Shown piece by piece: positions 57,837-64,000 of a stretch of DNA of 64,000 nucleotides. How positions within the stretch are numbered: the first letter of the stretch is position 1; every line of letters begins with the position of its first letter. The DNA comes from Campylobacter concisus (lineage in GTDB: Bacteria > Campylobacterota > Campylobacteria > Campylobacterales > Campylobacteraceae), in NCBI RefSeq assembly GCF_902460845.1, contig NZ_CABPVS010000005.1, positions 173,281 through 237,280 of the forward strand, read 5' to 3'. The position numbers and the translations under genes are program-made. A model generated the notes under the pieces. The model searched no databases. It worked only from the letters and a program-made list of their open reading frames with translations, and was not told where the DNA came from.

Positions 57837-58466
57837 CTAGTATTGCTTTTTCTCCACACATTTGCCAAGTTGGCAGGCTCTTTTGTAAAGTACGTCTGCC
57901 TTTGTTTCATCGCCGCTTAGCTTTGCAAGCAAAAAGCACGACTGAGCATACTCAAGTTCGCAACTCTTTGCCAAAAGCCTTAGCACTCTAGACTCAGCCT
58001 TAGCTCTATCTATCTTATGAGTCTTTAAATTTTCGCTTTCTATGTAGGATTTTAGCCCCATAGCCTCATTATAGCAGCCAACGCCGTCGCCGCTATCACA
58101 AGCTAGTTTATAAAGCTTTAGAGCTTTTTCCATATCTTTTTGCTCATCAATCAGCCCTTGCTCATAAATTTGGCCTAAATTTGAACAAGCCGTCGCAAGC
58201 CCAGCATTACAAGCTTTTTCGTAGTAGCCTTTTGCCTTTACGAAGTCTTTTTCATTGCTAAAATTTACAGCTAAATTGTTACAGTCGATGCTATTTCCGC
58301 TCTCGCAGTTTTGTACCATCTTCTCTTTTTCTAGCTCCAGACGCTCCACCCTAGCCTCTTCATCACTTTGCCAAAAGCCAAAGCTTACCATCTTTTGCCA
58401 CGACCAGCAACCACTAAGCATAAAGCCCATGGCCAAAACAAGACTAAAATTTAAGACCTTTTTCAC
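57837..58466 (-). CDS. Sel1-like repeat lipoprotein (Hcp family) A
   Basis: 209 residues. Lipoprotein signal with lipobox LSGC, then Sel1-like repeats with the Hcp pattern of paired cysteines (NCESGNSIDCNNLA, ACNAGLATACSNLGQIYEQG, ACDSGDGVGCYNEA, SCELEYAQSCFLLA). Hcp proteins are disulfide-stabilised helical repeats; earlier beta-lactamase annotations are doubtful. GTG start directly after the stop of gene B. Confidence 0.85.
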   Translation of the reverse strand: MKKVLNFSLVLAMGFMLSGCWSWQKMVSFGFWQSDEEARVERLELEKEKMVQNCESGNSIDCNNLAVNFSNEKDFVKAKGYYEKACNAGLATACSNLGQIYEQGLIDEQKDMEKALKLYKLACDSGDGVGCYNEAMGLKSYIESENLKTHKIDRAKAESRVLRLLAKSCELEYAQSCFLLAKLSGDETKADVLYKRACQLGKCVEKKQY

Positions 58467-59120
58467 TTACATTCCCAGCTTTGTGCCTAGTCTTTTCATC
58501 TGAGGGCATGCCTTGCTTAGCCCACGAAAGCAAGCGACTTTATAAATTCCATAAGCCCTTTTTTCATCTTTATTGACACCAAGACCAAGCTCGTACATCG
58601 CACCGATATTAGCACAACTTGGCAAATCGCCAGCATTGCATGCATTTGTATAAGCTTGCATTGCTAAGTAATAATCTCGCTTAACGATTTCACCTTTTCT
58701 ATAAGCATTGCCTAAATGATAGCAAGCTTGCATGCCTCCGCCATTGCAACTTTCTTTATAAATTAAAATTGCTTTTTTTGGATTTTTTTTAACTCCGAGT
58801 CCAAGCTCATAAAGAGTGCCCAAATTTGCACAACCGACTTGTACTTTAGCATCGCAAGCTTTTTTATAATTTGTTAAAGCATTTTCATATTCTTTTAAAA
58901 GCTCGTAATTTACACCCAAATCGTTGCAAGCTTCCGCATCGCCTTCTTCGCATTTTGGTATTAAAATTTCGATCGCATTTCTTGAAATTTGCTCTTTATT
59001 TTGCACTATTTTTTCATCCTTTGGTTGCTGCCACGAATCATCTTGTTTTTGTCCTACACCAATCACATTTAAGCAGCCAGTGAAAAATAAAGCCAATAAA
59101 AGCAATAAATCTTTTTTCAT
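58467..59120 (-). CDS. Sel1-like repeat lipoprotein (Hcp family) B
   Basis: 217 residues from the ATG at 59120, which has AAGGAAAAGA upstream and gives the lipoprotein signal MKKDLLLLLALFFTGC; the longer frame to 59153 is rejected. Four to five Sel1-like repeats with Cys pairs (KCEEGDAEACNDLG, ACDAKVQVGCANLG, SCNGGGMQACYHLG, ACNAGDLPSCANIG). Paralogue of the following gene A. Confidence 0.86.
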   Translation of the reverse strand: MKKDLLLLLALFFTGCLNVIGVGQKQDDSWQQPKDEKIVQNKEQISRNAIEILIPKCEEGDAEACNDLGVNYELLKEYENALTNYKKACDAKVQVGCANLGTLYELGLGVKKNPKKAILIYKESCNGGGMQACYHLGNAYRKGEIVKRDYYLAMQAYTNACNAGDLPSCANIGAMYELGLGVNKDEKRAYGIYKVACFRGLSKACPQMKRLGTKLGM

Positions 59121-59130
59121 TCTTTTCCTT

Positions 59131-60471
59131 TTAAAATTGTCCAAATAAGTCATTTAGTGCTTCACTGATACTTGGATGAGTGAAAATTTGATTTTTAAAG
59201 AAATTTGCATTTGCTTTTAAATTCATTGCAATTGCGATTTCATTTATCAGCTCATTTGCATAGATGCAGTGAAAGCTAACTCCTAAAATTTCGCCGCTTT
59301 GTGCATCAACGATAGCTTTTAGCATGCCTACATCATGATTTAGTACTTTTGCGCCTGGTACTGTTGCCATACTAAGCTTTAGCTCTTTAAAATTTAGCCC
59401 AAGCTTGCTAGCCTCTTTTGCATTTACTCCAACTCTTGCTAGCGGAGTGTCGGTAAATAGTACATTTGCATGAATACTTCTATTTTTGGTATTTCTCTTT
59501 TTATCACCAAAAATTTGTGAATAAACTATCCTAAAATCATCTAAGCTCGTATAAGTAAAAAGCTCTCCGCCGCGTACGTCGCCTACCGCATAGATGTTTG
59601 GCATATTTGTTTGAAGATTTTCATTTGTCTTTATAAAGCCTTTTTCATTTAGCTCAACTCCAGCAGCTTTTAAATTTAAATCATCTACATTTGCTACTCT
59701 GCCAAGTGCGATCAAAAATGCATCAGCTCTAAGGCATCTTTGCTCGCCATTTTGCTTGAAATTTAATACATTTTCTTTAATGCACTCTATCTCGCAACCC
59801 TCTAAAATTTCAACGCCTTGGACTCTAAGAGCTTCTTTTACGCTATTAGCTATATCATCATCTTCGTTTTTAAGTAGTTTTGAACGTCCTATGATAGTCA
59901 CTTTTGAGCCAAAATTTGCAAACATCGATGCAAACTCTATGCCGATAAAACCACTACCGATAATGACAAAATGCTTTGGTAAATTTTTTAGATCAAGCAA
60001 AGTTTGGCTTGAAAATACATTTGAGTTTACAACCTCAAAAGGAGCATCTGTATCTTTTGAGCCACTATTTATGATAATAAAATCGCCCTCTATTAGCTTT
60101 TTCTCACCACTTGGCGTTGTTACAAGTATGCTATTTTTACTAGCAAATGAGCCAACACCATCGATCACATCGATATTTTCTTTATCATTTAACATCGCAT
60201 AGTTTTTAGCATTAAGAGCCGAGATTAGTTTATTCTTATTTTCCACACTAAGCGTGTAATATTCGCTTTCGACACTATTATTTACAAATTTTGCCTCTTT
60301 AGCGGCTGTTATTAGACGTTTGGTTGGTATGCAGCCAACATTTATGCAAGTGCCTCCATACATCTTTGGTGATCTCTCTACAAGAGCCACTTTTTTGCCA
60401 AGTGCGGCAGCTTTAACCGCTAGCGTTTTGCCAGCTTTTCCAAAACCAATAATTACAATATCATATTTCAT
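59131..60471 (-). CDS. FAD-dependent pyridine nucleotide-disulfide oxidoreductase
   Basis: 446 residues, class I flavoprotein disulfide reductase resembling RclA/YkgC. FAD-binding GFGKAGKTLAVKAA, the redox disulfide GGTCINVGCIPTKRL, the NAD(P)-binding IIGSGFIGIEFA, and FAD motif NIYAVGDV; the C-terminal dimerisation domain ends with FTHPSISEALND, the His/Pro pair of this family. The substrate is unknown; an oxidative-stress role is inferred. It is 2 nt downstream of the small orphan gene. Confidence 0.9.
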   Translation of the reverse strand: MKYDIVIIGFGKAGKTLAVKAAALGKKVALVERSPKMYGGTCINVGCIPTKRLITAAKEAKFVNNSVESEYYTLSVENKNKLISALNAKNYAMLNDKENIDVIDGVGSFASKNSILVTTPSGEKKLIEGDFIIINSGSKDTDAPFEVVNSNVFSSQTLLDLKNLPKHFVIIGSGFIGIEFASMFANFGSKVTIIGRSKLLKNEDDDIANSVKEALRVQGVEILEGCEIECIKENVLNFKQNGEQRCLRADAFLIALGRVANVDDLNLKAAGVELNEKGFIKTNENLQTNMPNIYAVGDVRGGELFTYTSLDDFRIVYSQIFGDKKRNTKNRSIHANVLFTDTPLARVGVNAKEASKLGLNFKELKLSMATVPGAKVLNHDVGMLKAIVDAQSGEILGVSFHCIYANELINEIAIAMNLKANANFFKNQIFTHPSISEALNDLFGQF

Positions 60472-60473
60472 TT

Positions 60474-60794
60474 TCAGTCCCTTATCTTTCCCATTACATA
60501 GTAAGTTGTTTCATTTATCTTTTTTAGCTCCATTTTATATTTATTAGCCCAGTTTTTTATAATCTCATCAACTCGCTCTTTTATTTCATTAACGGTAGCT
60601 ACATTTTTTATCTTTAGTCTATCTTCACTTCCACTCATCGCCACAAAACAAAGGTGCGGCTTTAAATGGTCATTTAGTTCAATTATGCTCTTTGGCAAAA
60701 GACCGTCAGTGTTGTTTAAAATTCTACACATTTGAGCAGTGGTCGTTTCATTGACGTTATAGCCAAGCTGGATTAAAAGCGCATTATGATCCAT
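60474..60794 (-). CDS. Conserved hypothetical protein, 106 aa
   Basis: Not recognised. Soluble, mixed alpha/beta, 106 residues, starting MDHNALLIQLGYNVNE and ending YYVMGKIRD; no signal, membrane segment or clear motif, one CFVAMSG strand. RBS GGAAC before the ATG. Operon with the flavin disulfide reductase. Confidence 0.7.
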   Translation of the reverse strand: MDHNALLIQLGYNVNETTTAQMCRILNNTDGLLPKSIIELNDHLKPHLCFVAMSGSEDRLKIKNVATVNEIKERVDEIIKNWANKYKMELKKINETTYYVMGKIRD

Positions 60795-60871
60795 ATCGTT
60801 CCTTTTGCTTAAAATTTGCGGGCATTATAAGATAAAATTGGATAAAATCGCCTAAATTTTCAAGGACAAAT

Positions 60872-61423
60872 ATGAAAAAATTTATCATTTTTGTGTTTAG
60901 TGTTTTGCTATTTTGGGGATGTTCGTTAGATCAAATTTCACAAAATTTTGGCCTTAGTGAGCCACCACTTGATCCAGAGGTCGAGCAAATAGCAGACGCC
61001 ATCTATCTATATAACGAGGGCAACTATCCAAAAGCTTGCAAGAGATTTTATGATTATGCAAAAGATGGAAATGTGCTTGCCATGCAGCAAACTGGCGTTT
61101 GTTTTCGTGATGGTAAAGGCTTTAGCAAGGATATCTTAAGGGCACTTTTTTGGTTTGAGACAGCTGGCAGATACGGCAATATAGACGGACTAAGAAGTGC
61201 TGGATATATCTACGAATACGGCCTTGGGGTCAATAAAAATTTAGAAAAAGCGATATATTTTTACGAAAAAGCCACAAGCCTTGGCTCAAGTGAGGCCAGC
61301 TACGATCTGGGGCTTATCTATCTAGGCAAAAATGACTATAAAAAAGCGAGAATTTATCTTGATGAATCTTGCTTTAAAGGCAAAGAAGAGGCGTGCATGA
61401 AGCTAAAAGAGATGAAATTTTAG
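60872..61423 (+). CDS. Sel1-like repeat lipoprotein C
   Basis: 183 residues with lipoprotein signal MKKFIIFVFSVLLFWGC (lipobox FWGC). Sel1-like repeats (LAMQQTGVCFRDGKG, GLRSAGYIYEYGLG, EASYDLGLIYLGK) with few cysteines compared with genes A and B, so a more distant member. Divergent from the orphan/flavoprotein operon. Confidence 0.86.
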   Translation: MKKFIIFVFSVLLFWGCSLDQISQNFGLSEPPLDPEVEQIADAIYLYNEGNYPKACKRFYDYAKDGNVLAMQQTGVCFRDGKGFSKDILRALFWFETAGRYGNIDGLRSAGYIYEYGLGVNKNLEKAIYFYEKATSLGSSEASYDLGLIYLGKNDYKKARIYLDESCFKGKEEACMKLKEMKF

Positions 61424-61440
61424 CTCTCATCTCTTTTTAT
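61405..61440. terminator. Terminator overlapping the end of the Sel1-like gene C
   Basis: Eleven base-pair stem AAAAGAGATGA/TCATCTCTTTT at 61405-61437, whose 5' arm lies in the last codons and whose loop contains the stop. T-runs on both sides allow it to end this gene and the convergent prfB. Confidence 0.75.
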
Positions 61441-61447
61441 AAATTTA

Positions 61448-62548
61448 TTACGCCTCAGCCTTTTGAGCGATCAAGACGCCCTCTATCATCTTTTTGATAT
61501 CCCCATCAAGTATCGCATCGGTTTGTGAATATGCCTCGCCACTGCGGTTGTCTTTTACTTGCTGATACGGGAAAAGTACGTATGATCTTATCTGATGACC
61601 CCAGCCGATCTCGCTCTTTTCGACGCTGTTGCTCGCTTCTTGTTGTTTCATTAGCTCAAGCTCGTAAAGGCGAGACTTTAGCATTTTCATCGCTGTAGCT
61701 CTATTTTTGTGCTGACTGCGGTCATTTTGGCACTGCACGACGATGCCAGTTGGTATATGCGTGATACGGATGGCTGATTCTGTCTTATTTACATGCTGAC
61801 CACCAGCACCACTTGCTCTATAAGTATCTATTTTTAGATCTTTTTCTTCGATCTCGATCTCTATATCATCATCTACTTCAGGGCTTACCATGACGCTAGA
61901 AAAGCTTGTATGACGGCGCCCTGCACTATCAAATGGACTTGTGCGAACGAGCCTGTGGATGCCATTTTCTGCTTTGAAGTAGCCATAAGCATTTTCACCT
62001 TTTACAATAAAGCTAACATCCTTTAGCCCAGCCTCATCACCCTCTTGAAAGTCAAGAGTCTCAACCTTAAAGCCCTCACGCTCGCAAAATCTAAGATACA
62101 TCCTATAAAGCATGCTCGCCCAGTCGTTACTCTCAGTGCCACCAGCTCCAGGGTGGATCGATACGATCGCATTTTTGCCGTCATCTTCGCCGCTTAAAAG
62201 CATAGAAATTTCAAGATTTACTATCTTTTCATCTAAATTTTTAGCGTCATCAAAGAGAGAATTTATAGTCTCTTCGTCATTTTCAGAATTTGCTAGCTCA
62301 AAAAGTTCCTTTGCATCACTTACTGCCTGATTAGCATCGTTAAATTTTGCAAGCATGTTTGAAATTTTTGTCTTTTCTTTATTTAGCGCCCCTGCTTTAG
62401 CGATATCTTGCCAAAAATCAGGATCTTGCTCGGTGGCCTCGATCTCTTTTAGTCTAGCCTTTATCTCTTCAGGCTTTACGATAGAGCCTATGTTTTCAAC
62501 TTTTGTTTGTAGCTTCTTTAAAAGCTCGTTGTATTCGTAACTATCCAA
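61448..62548 (-). CDS. prfB: Peptide chain release factor 2
   Basis: Recognises UGA and UAA stops. The GGQ catalytic motif is in [18 protein letters not shown] and the SPF codon-recognition tripeptide in [12 protein letters not shown] at 62548 ([10 protein letters not shown]) has GGAG 7 nt upstream and is preferred to the TTG at 62560. 366 residues in one continuous frame: the programmed frameshift used by E. coli prfB is absent. Confidence 0.96.
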   Translation of the reverse strand: MDSYEYNELLKKLQTKVENIGSIVKPEEIKARLKEIEATEQDPDFWQDIAKAGALNKEKTKISNMLAKFNDANQAVSDAKELFELANSENDEETINSLFDDAKNLDEKIVNLEISMLLSGEDDGKNAIVSIHPGAGGTESNDWASMLYRMYLRFCEREGFKVETLDFQEGDEAGLKDVSFIVKGENAYGYFKAENGIHRLVRTSPFDSAGRRHTSFSSVMVSPEVDDDIEIEIEEKDLKIDTYRASGAGGQHVNKTESAIRITHIPTGIVVQCQNDRSQHKNRATAMKMLKSRLYELELMKQQEASNSVEKSEIGWGHQIRSYVLFPYQQVKDNRSGEAYSQTDAILDGDIKKMIEGVLIAQKAEA

Positions 62549-62668
62549 GTTTTTCTCCAAAAATTTTTGCCGATTTTAGCCAAAAGTTGCTTACATTTTT
62601 AAATTTACGCCCTTTTAATCCTTTTTTGTTACAATGCCAAGTTAAAATTTCAAACAAAAAGAGTCAAA

Positions 62669-63490
62669 ATGCAAATCATAAGAACTATAAAAGAACTTGA
62701 AAATTTCGTCTCTAGCACAAGCGCAAAGATCGGTTTTGTGCCGACCATGGGCGCACTTCATGACGGACACGTTAGCCTTATTAAAAAATGCGTGAACGAA
62801 AATGAGATAAGTATCGTCTCAACATTCGTTAATCCAACTCAATTTTTACCAGGCGAAGATCTAGACAAATACCCAAGAAATGAGCAAAACGACATTAAAA
62901 TTTGCGAGCAAAACGGCGTTAGCGCTATCTTTATCCCAGATGCTGGTAAACTTTACTTTGAAGATGAGCCTCTAATCGTTGCTCCAAAGAAATTTTCAGC
63001 CATCTTAGAGGGCAAAACTAGGCCTGGACACTTTGACGGCGTACTAAGAGTGCTAAACAAGCTATTTCGCCTAACTCGTGCAAATAGCGTTTATATGGGC
63101 AAAAAAGACACACAACAACTAATCATAGTACAAAACATGATAAAGACATTTTTCCTAAACATCGAGCTAGTGGCTTGCGATATCGTTAGAGAGCCAGACG
63201 GCTTAGCGCTTTCAAGTAGAAATGTCTATATCTGCGACGAAGATAAATGTAATGCTCTAAGGCTTTCAAGATCGCTAAATAAAGCACAAAATTTGATCCA
63301 AAACGGCGAGGAAGACGCAAGTGAGATCAAAACAAAGATGCTTGAAGTGCTAGAGCCGTTAAAGGTTGATTATGTCGCTATTACGGATAGAAATTTAAAT
63401 GAAATTTCCAAAATAGAAAAAAATAACACCATCATTTTAGTAGCAGCTTATGTTGGCAAAACTAGGCTAATAGACAACATCTGGATATAA
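62669..63490 (+). CDS. panC: Pantothenate synthetase PanC
   Basis: Joins pantoate and beta-alanine with ATP. The HIGH-like motif in [29 protein letters not shown] for ATP/Mg binding and the KMSKS-like region [10 protein letters not shown] are all present; 273 residues. GAGTC upstream is a weak ribosome site. It precedes rimO by 2 nt. Confidence 0.97.
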   Translation: MQIIRTIKELENFVSSTSAKIGFVPTMGALHDGHVSLIKKCVNENEISIVSTFVNPTQFLPGEDLDKYPRNEQNDIKICEQNGVSAIFIPDAGKLYFEDEPLIVAPKKFSAILEGKTRPGHFDGVLRVLNKLFRLTRANSVYMGKKDTQQLIIVQNMIKTFFLNIELVACDIVREPDGLALSSRNVYICDEDKCNALRLSRSLNKAQNLIQNGEEDASEIKTKMLEVLEPLKVDYVAITDRNLNEISKIEKNNTIILVAAYVGKTRLIDNIWI

Positions 63491-63492
63491 AA

Positions 63493-64000
63493 ATGCCAAA
63501 ACTTCACTTAATTTCACTTGGCTGTAACAAAAATTTAGTTGATTCTGAGATCATGCTTGGCAGATTGCAAAACTACGATATTACAGACGATATCAGTGAC
63601 GCTGATGTTATCATCGTAAATACCTGTGGCTTTATCAAATCCGCCAAAGAAGAGAGCATACAAACCATACTTGAGATGCACGAAGCTCGTAAAAATGGCT
63701 CTTTGCTAGTAGTAACTGGTTGTCTTATGCAGCGCTACAAAGATGAGCTTATGAAAGAGCTACCAGAGGTTGATCTCTTTACCGGTGTGGCTGACTATGA
63801 CAAGATCGATGAGATCATCTTGAAAAAGCAAAATTTATTTAGCCCGCAAACTTATCTGCAAGCAAATGAAGAGCGTGTGATAACTGGCTCAAACTACCAC
63901 GCCTACATCAAAATTTCAGAGGGCTGTAACCAAAAATGCAGTTTTTGTGCCATTCCAACTTTTAAAGGCAAGCTAAAATCGCGCTCGCTTGAAAACATCG
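63493..64000 (+). CDS. rimO: Ribosomal protein S12 methylthiotransferase RimO (partial)
   Basis: Cut off by the window end; about 169 residues are visible. Modifies Asp of S12. N-terminal cysteines in [18 protein letters not shown] and [11 protein letters not shown], radical-SAM CNQKCSFC in [20 protein letters not shown]. The SLGCNKN-VDSE opening distinguishes it from MiaB and MtaB. It follows panC after 2 nt. Confidence 0.94.
   Translation, partial: MPKLHLISLGCNKNLVDSEIMLGRLQNYDITDDISDADVIIVNTCGFIKSAKEESIQTILEMHEARKNGSLLVVTGCLMQRYKDELMKELPEVDLFTGVADYDKIDEIILKKQNLFSPQTYLQANEERVITGSNYHAYIKISEGCNQKCSFCAIPTFKGKLKSRSLENI

Noticed and set aside
61448-62548. Programmed +1 frameshift in prfB
   Set aside because: The RF2 frame is continuous from the start to the GGQ domain; no early in-frame TGA or CTTTGA slip site is present.
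1-64000. CRISPR array, insertion sequence, prophage or integron
   Set aside because: No regularly spaced repeats, transposase, integrase or phage structural motifs were found in any frame.

Overview
This 64 kb window is an ordinary chromosomal segment of an epsilonproteobacterium (Campylobacterota), most likely a Campylobacter outside the jejuni/coli group; C. concisus and its relatives fit best. The reasons are the AT-rich, densely packed genes with many 1-4 nt start/stop overlaps, frequent TTG and GTG starts, and families typical of this phylum: a remote CheZ, an HP0268-like protein, Hcp/Sel1-like lipoproteins, CcoI/CcoS, biosynthetic SpeA and a ThiF carrying its own ubiquitin-like domain. 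The species is inferred from protein character and gene order, not from a search. I see no prophage, insertion sequence, CRISPR array or rRNA.

Layout. 0.1-13.8 kb: an exported NlpC/P60-like lipoprotein on the minus strand, then a long plus-strand run: murA, moeA, tRNA-Gly, flgA, ubiX, coaD, tmk, hisS, speA, an aspartate aminotransferase and the thiamine cluster thiS-thiF-thiG-thiH-TenI-like. 13.8-25.3 kb, minus strand: an RCK-like protein, aroB, a MscS channel, mtaB, an FtsH homologue that has lost its zinc-protease motif, mogA and two overlapping membrane frames; before it lies a complete Mla-type lipid transport operon. 25.4-40.1 kb: tgt and a CorA-like gene, then a minus-strand block holding the rpsP-khpA-rimM-trmD-rplS operon, ffh, an RluA-type synthase, waaA, a zinc-ribbon coiled-coil protein, a Nif3-like protein, glyQ, an AbgT transporter with possible split-regulator genes, purE, a U32 protein and CheZ. 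40.2-49.3 kb: a histidinol phosphatase, glnA, an amino-acid exporter, dnaX, ccoS/ccoI and rho. 49.5-57.1 kb: a small HTH protein, an outer-membrane barrel, a GNAT enzyme, nusA, the HP0268-like gene, miaB, a DUF374 acyltransferase, and a TPR plus PilM/PilN/PilO-like set. 57.1-64 kb: a decayed 2-hydroxyacyl-CoA dehydratase gene, Sel1-like lipoproteins around a flavin disulfide reductase, prfB, panC and the start of rimO.

Themes. Translation and RNA modification are strongly represented: three methylthiotransferases (MtaB, MiaB, RimO), Tgt, TrmD, RimM, RluA-type, a U32 protein, HisS, GlyQ, RF2 and NusA. Envelope upkeep is the second theme (MurA, WaaA, Mla, MscS, DUF374, NlpC/P60). I found no wholly new multi-gene system. 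The points most worth checking are the protease-dead FtsH homologue, the flgA gene with no usable canonical start directly behind tRNA-Gly, CheZ with CheY-binding-like peptides at both ends, the possible split MerR/BmrR-like regulator before the AbgT transporter, the PilMNO-like set without its ATPase or secretin, and the dehydratase pseudogene.
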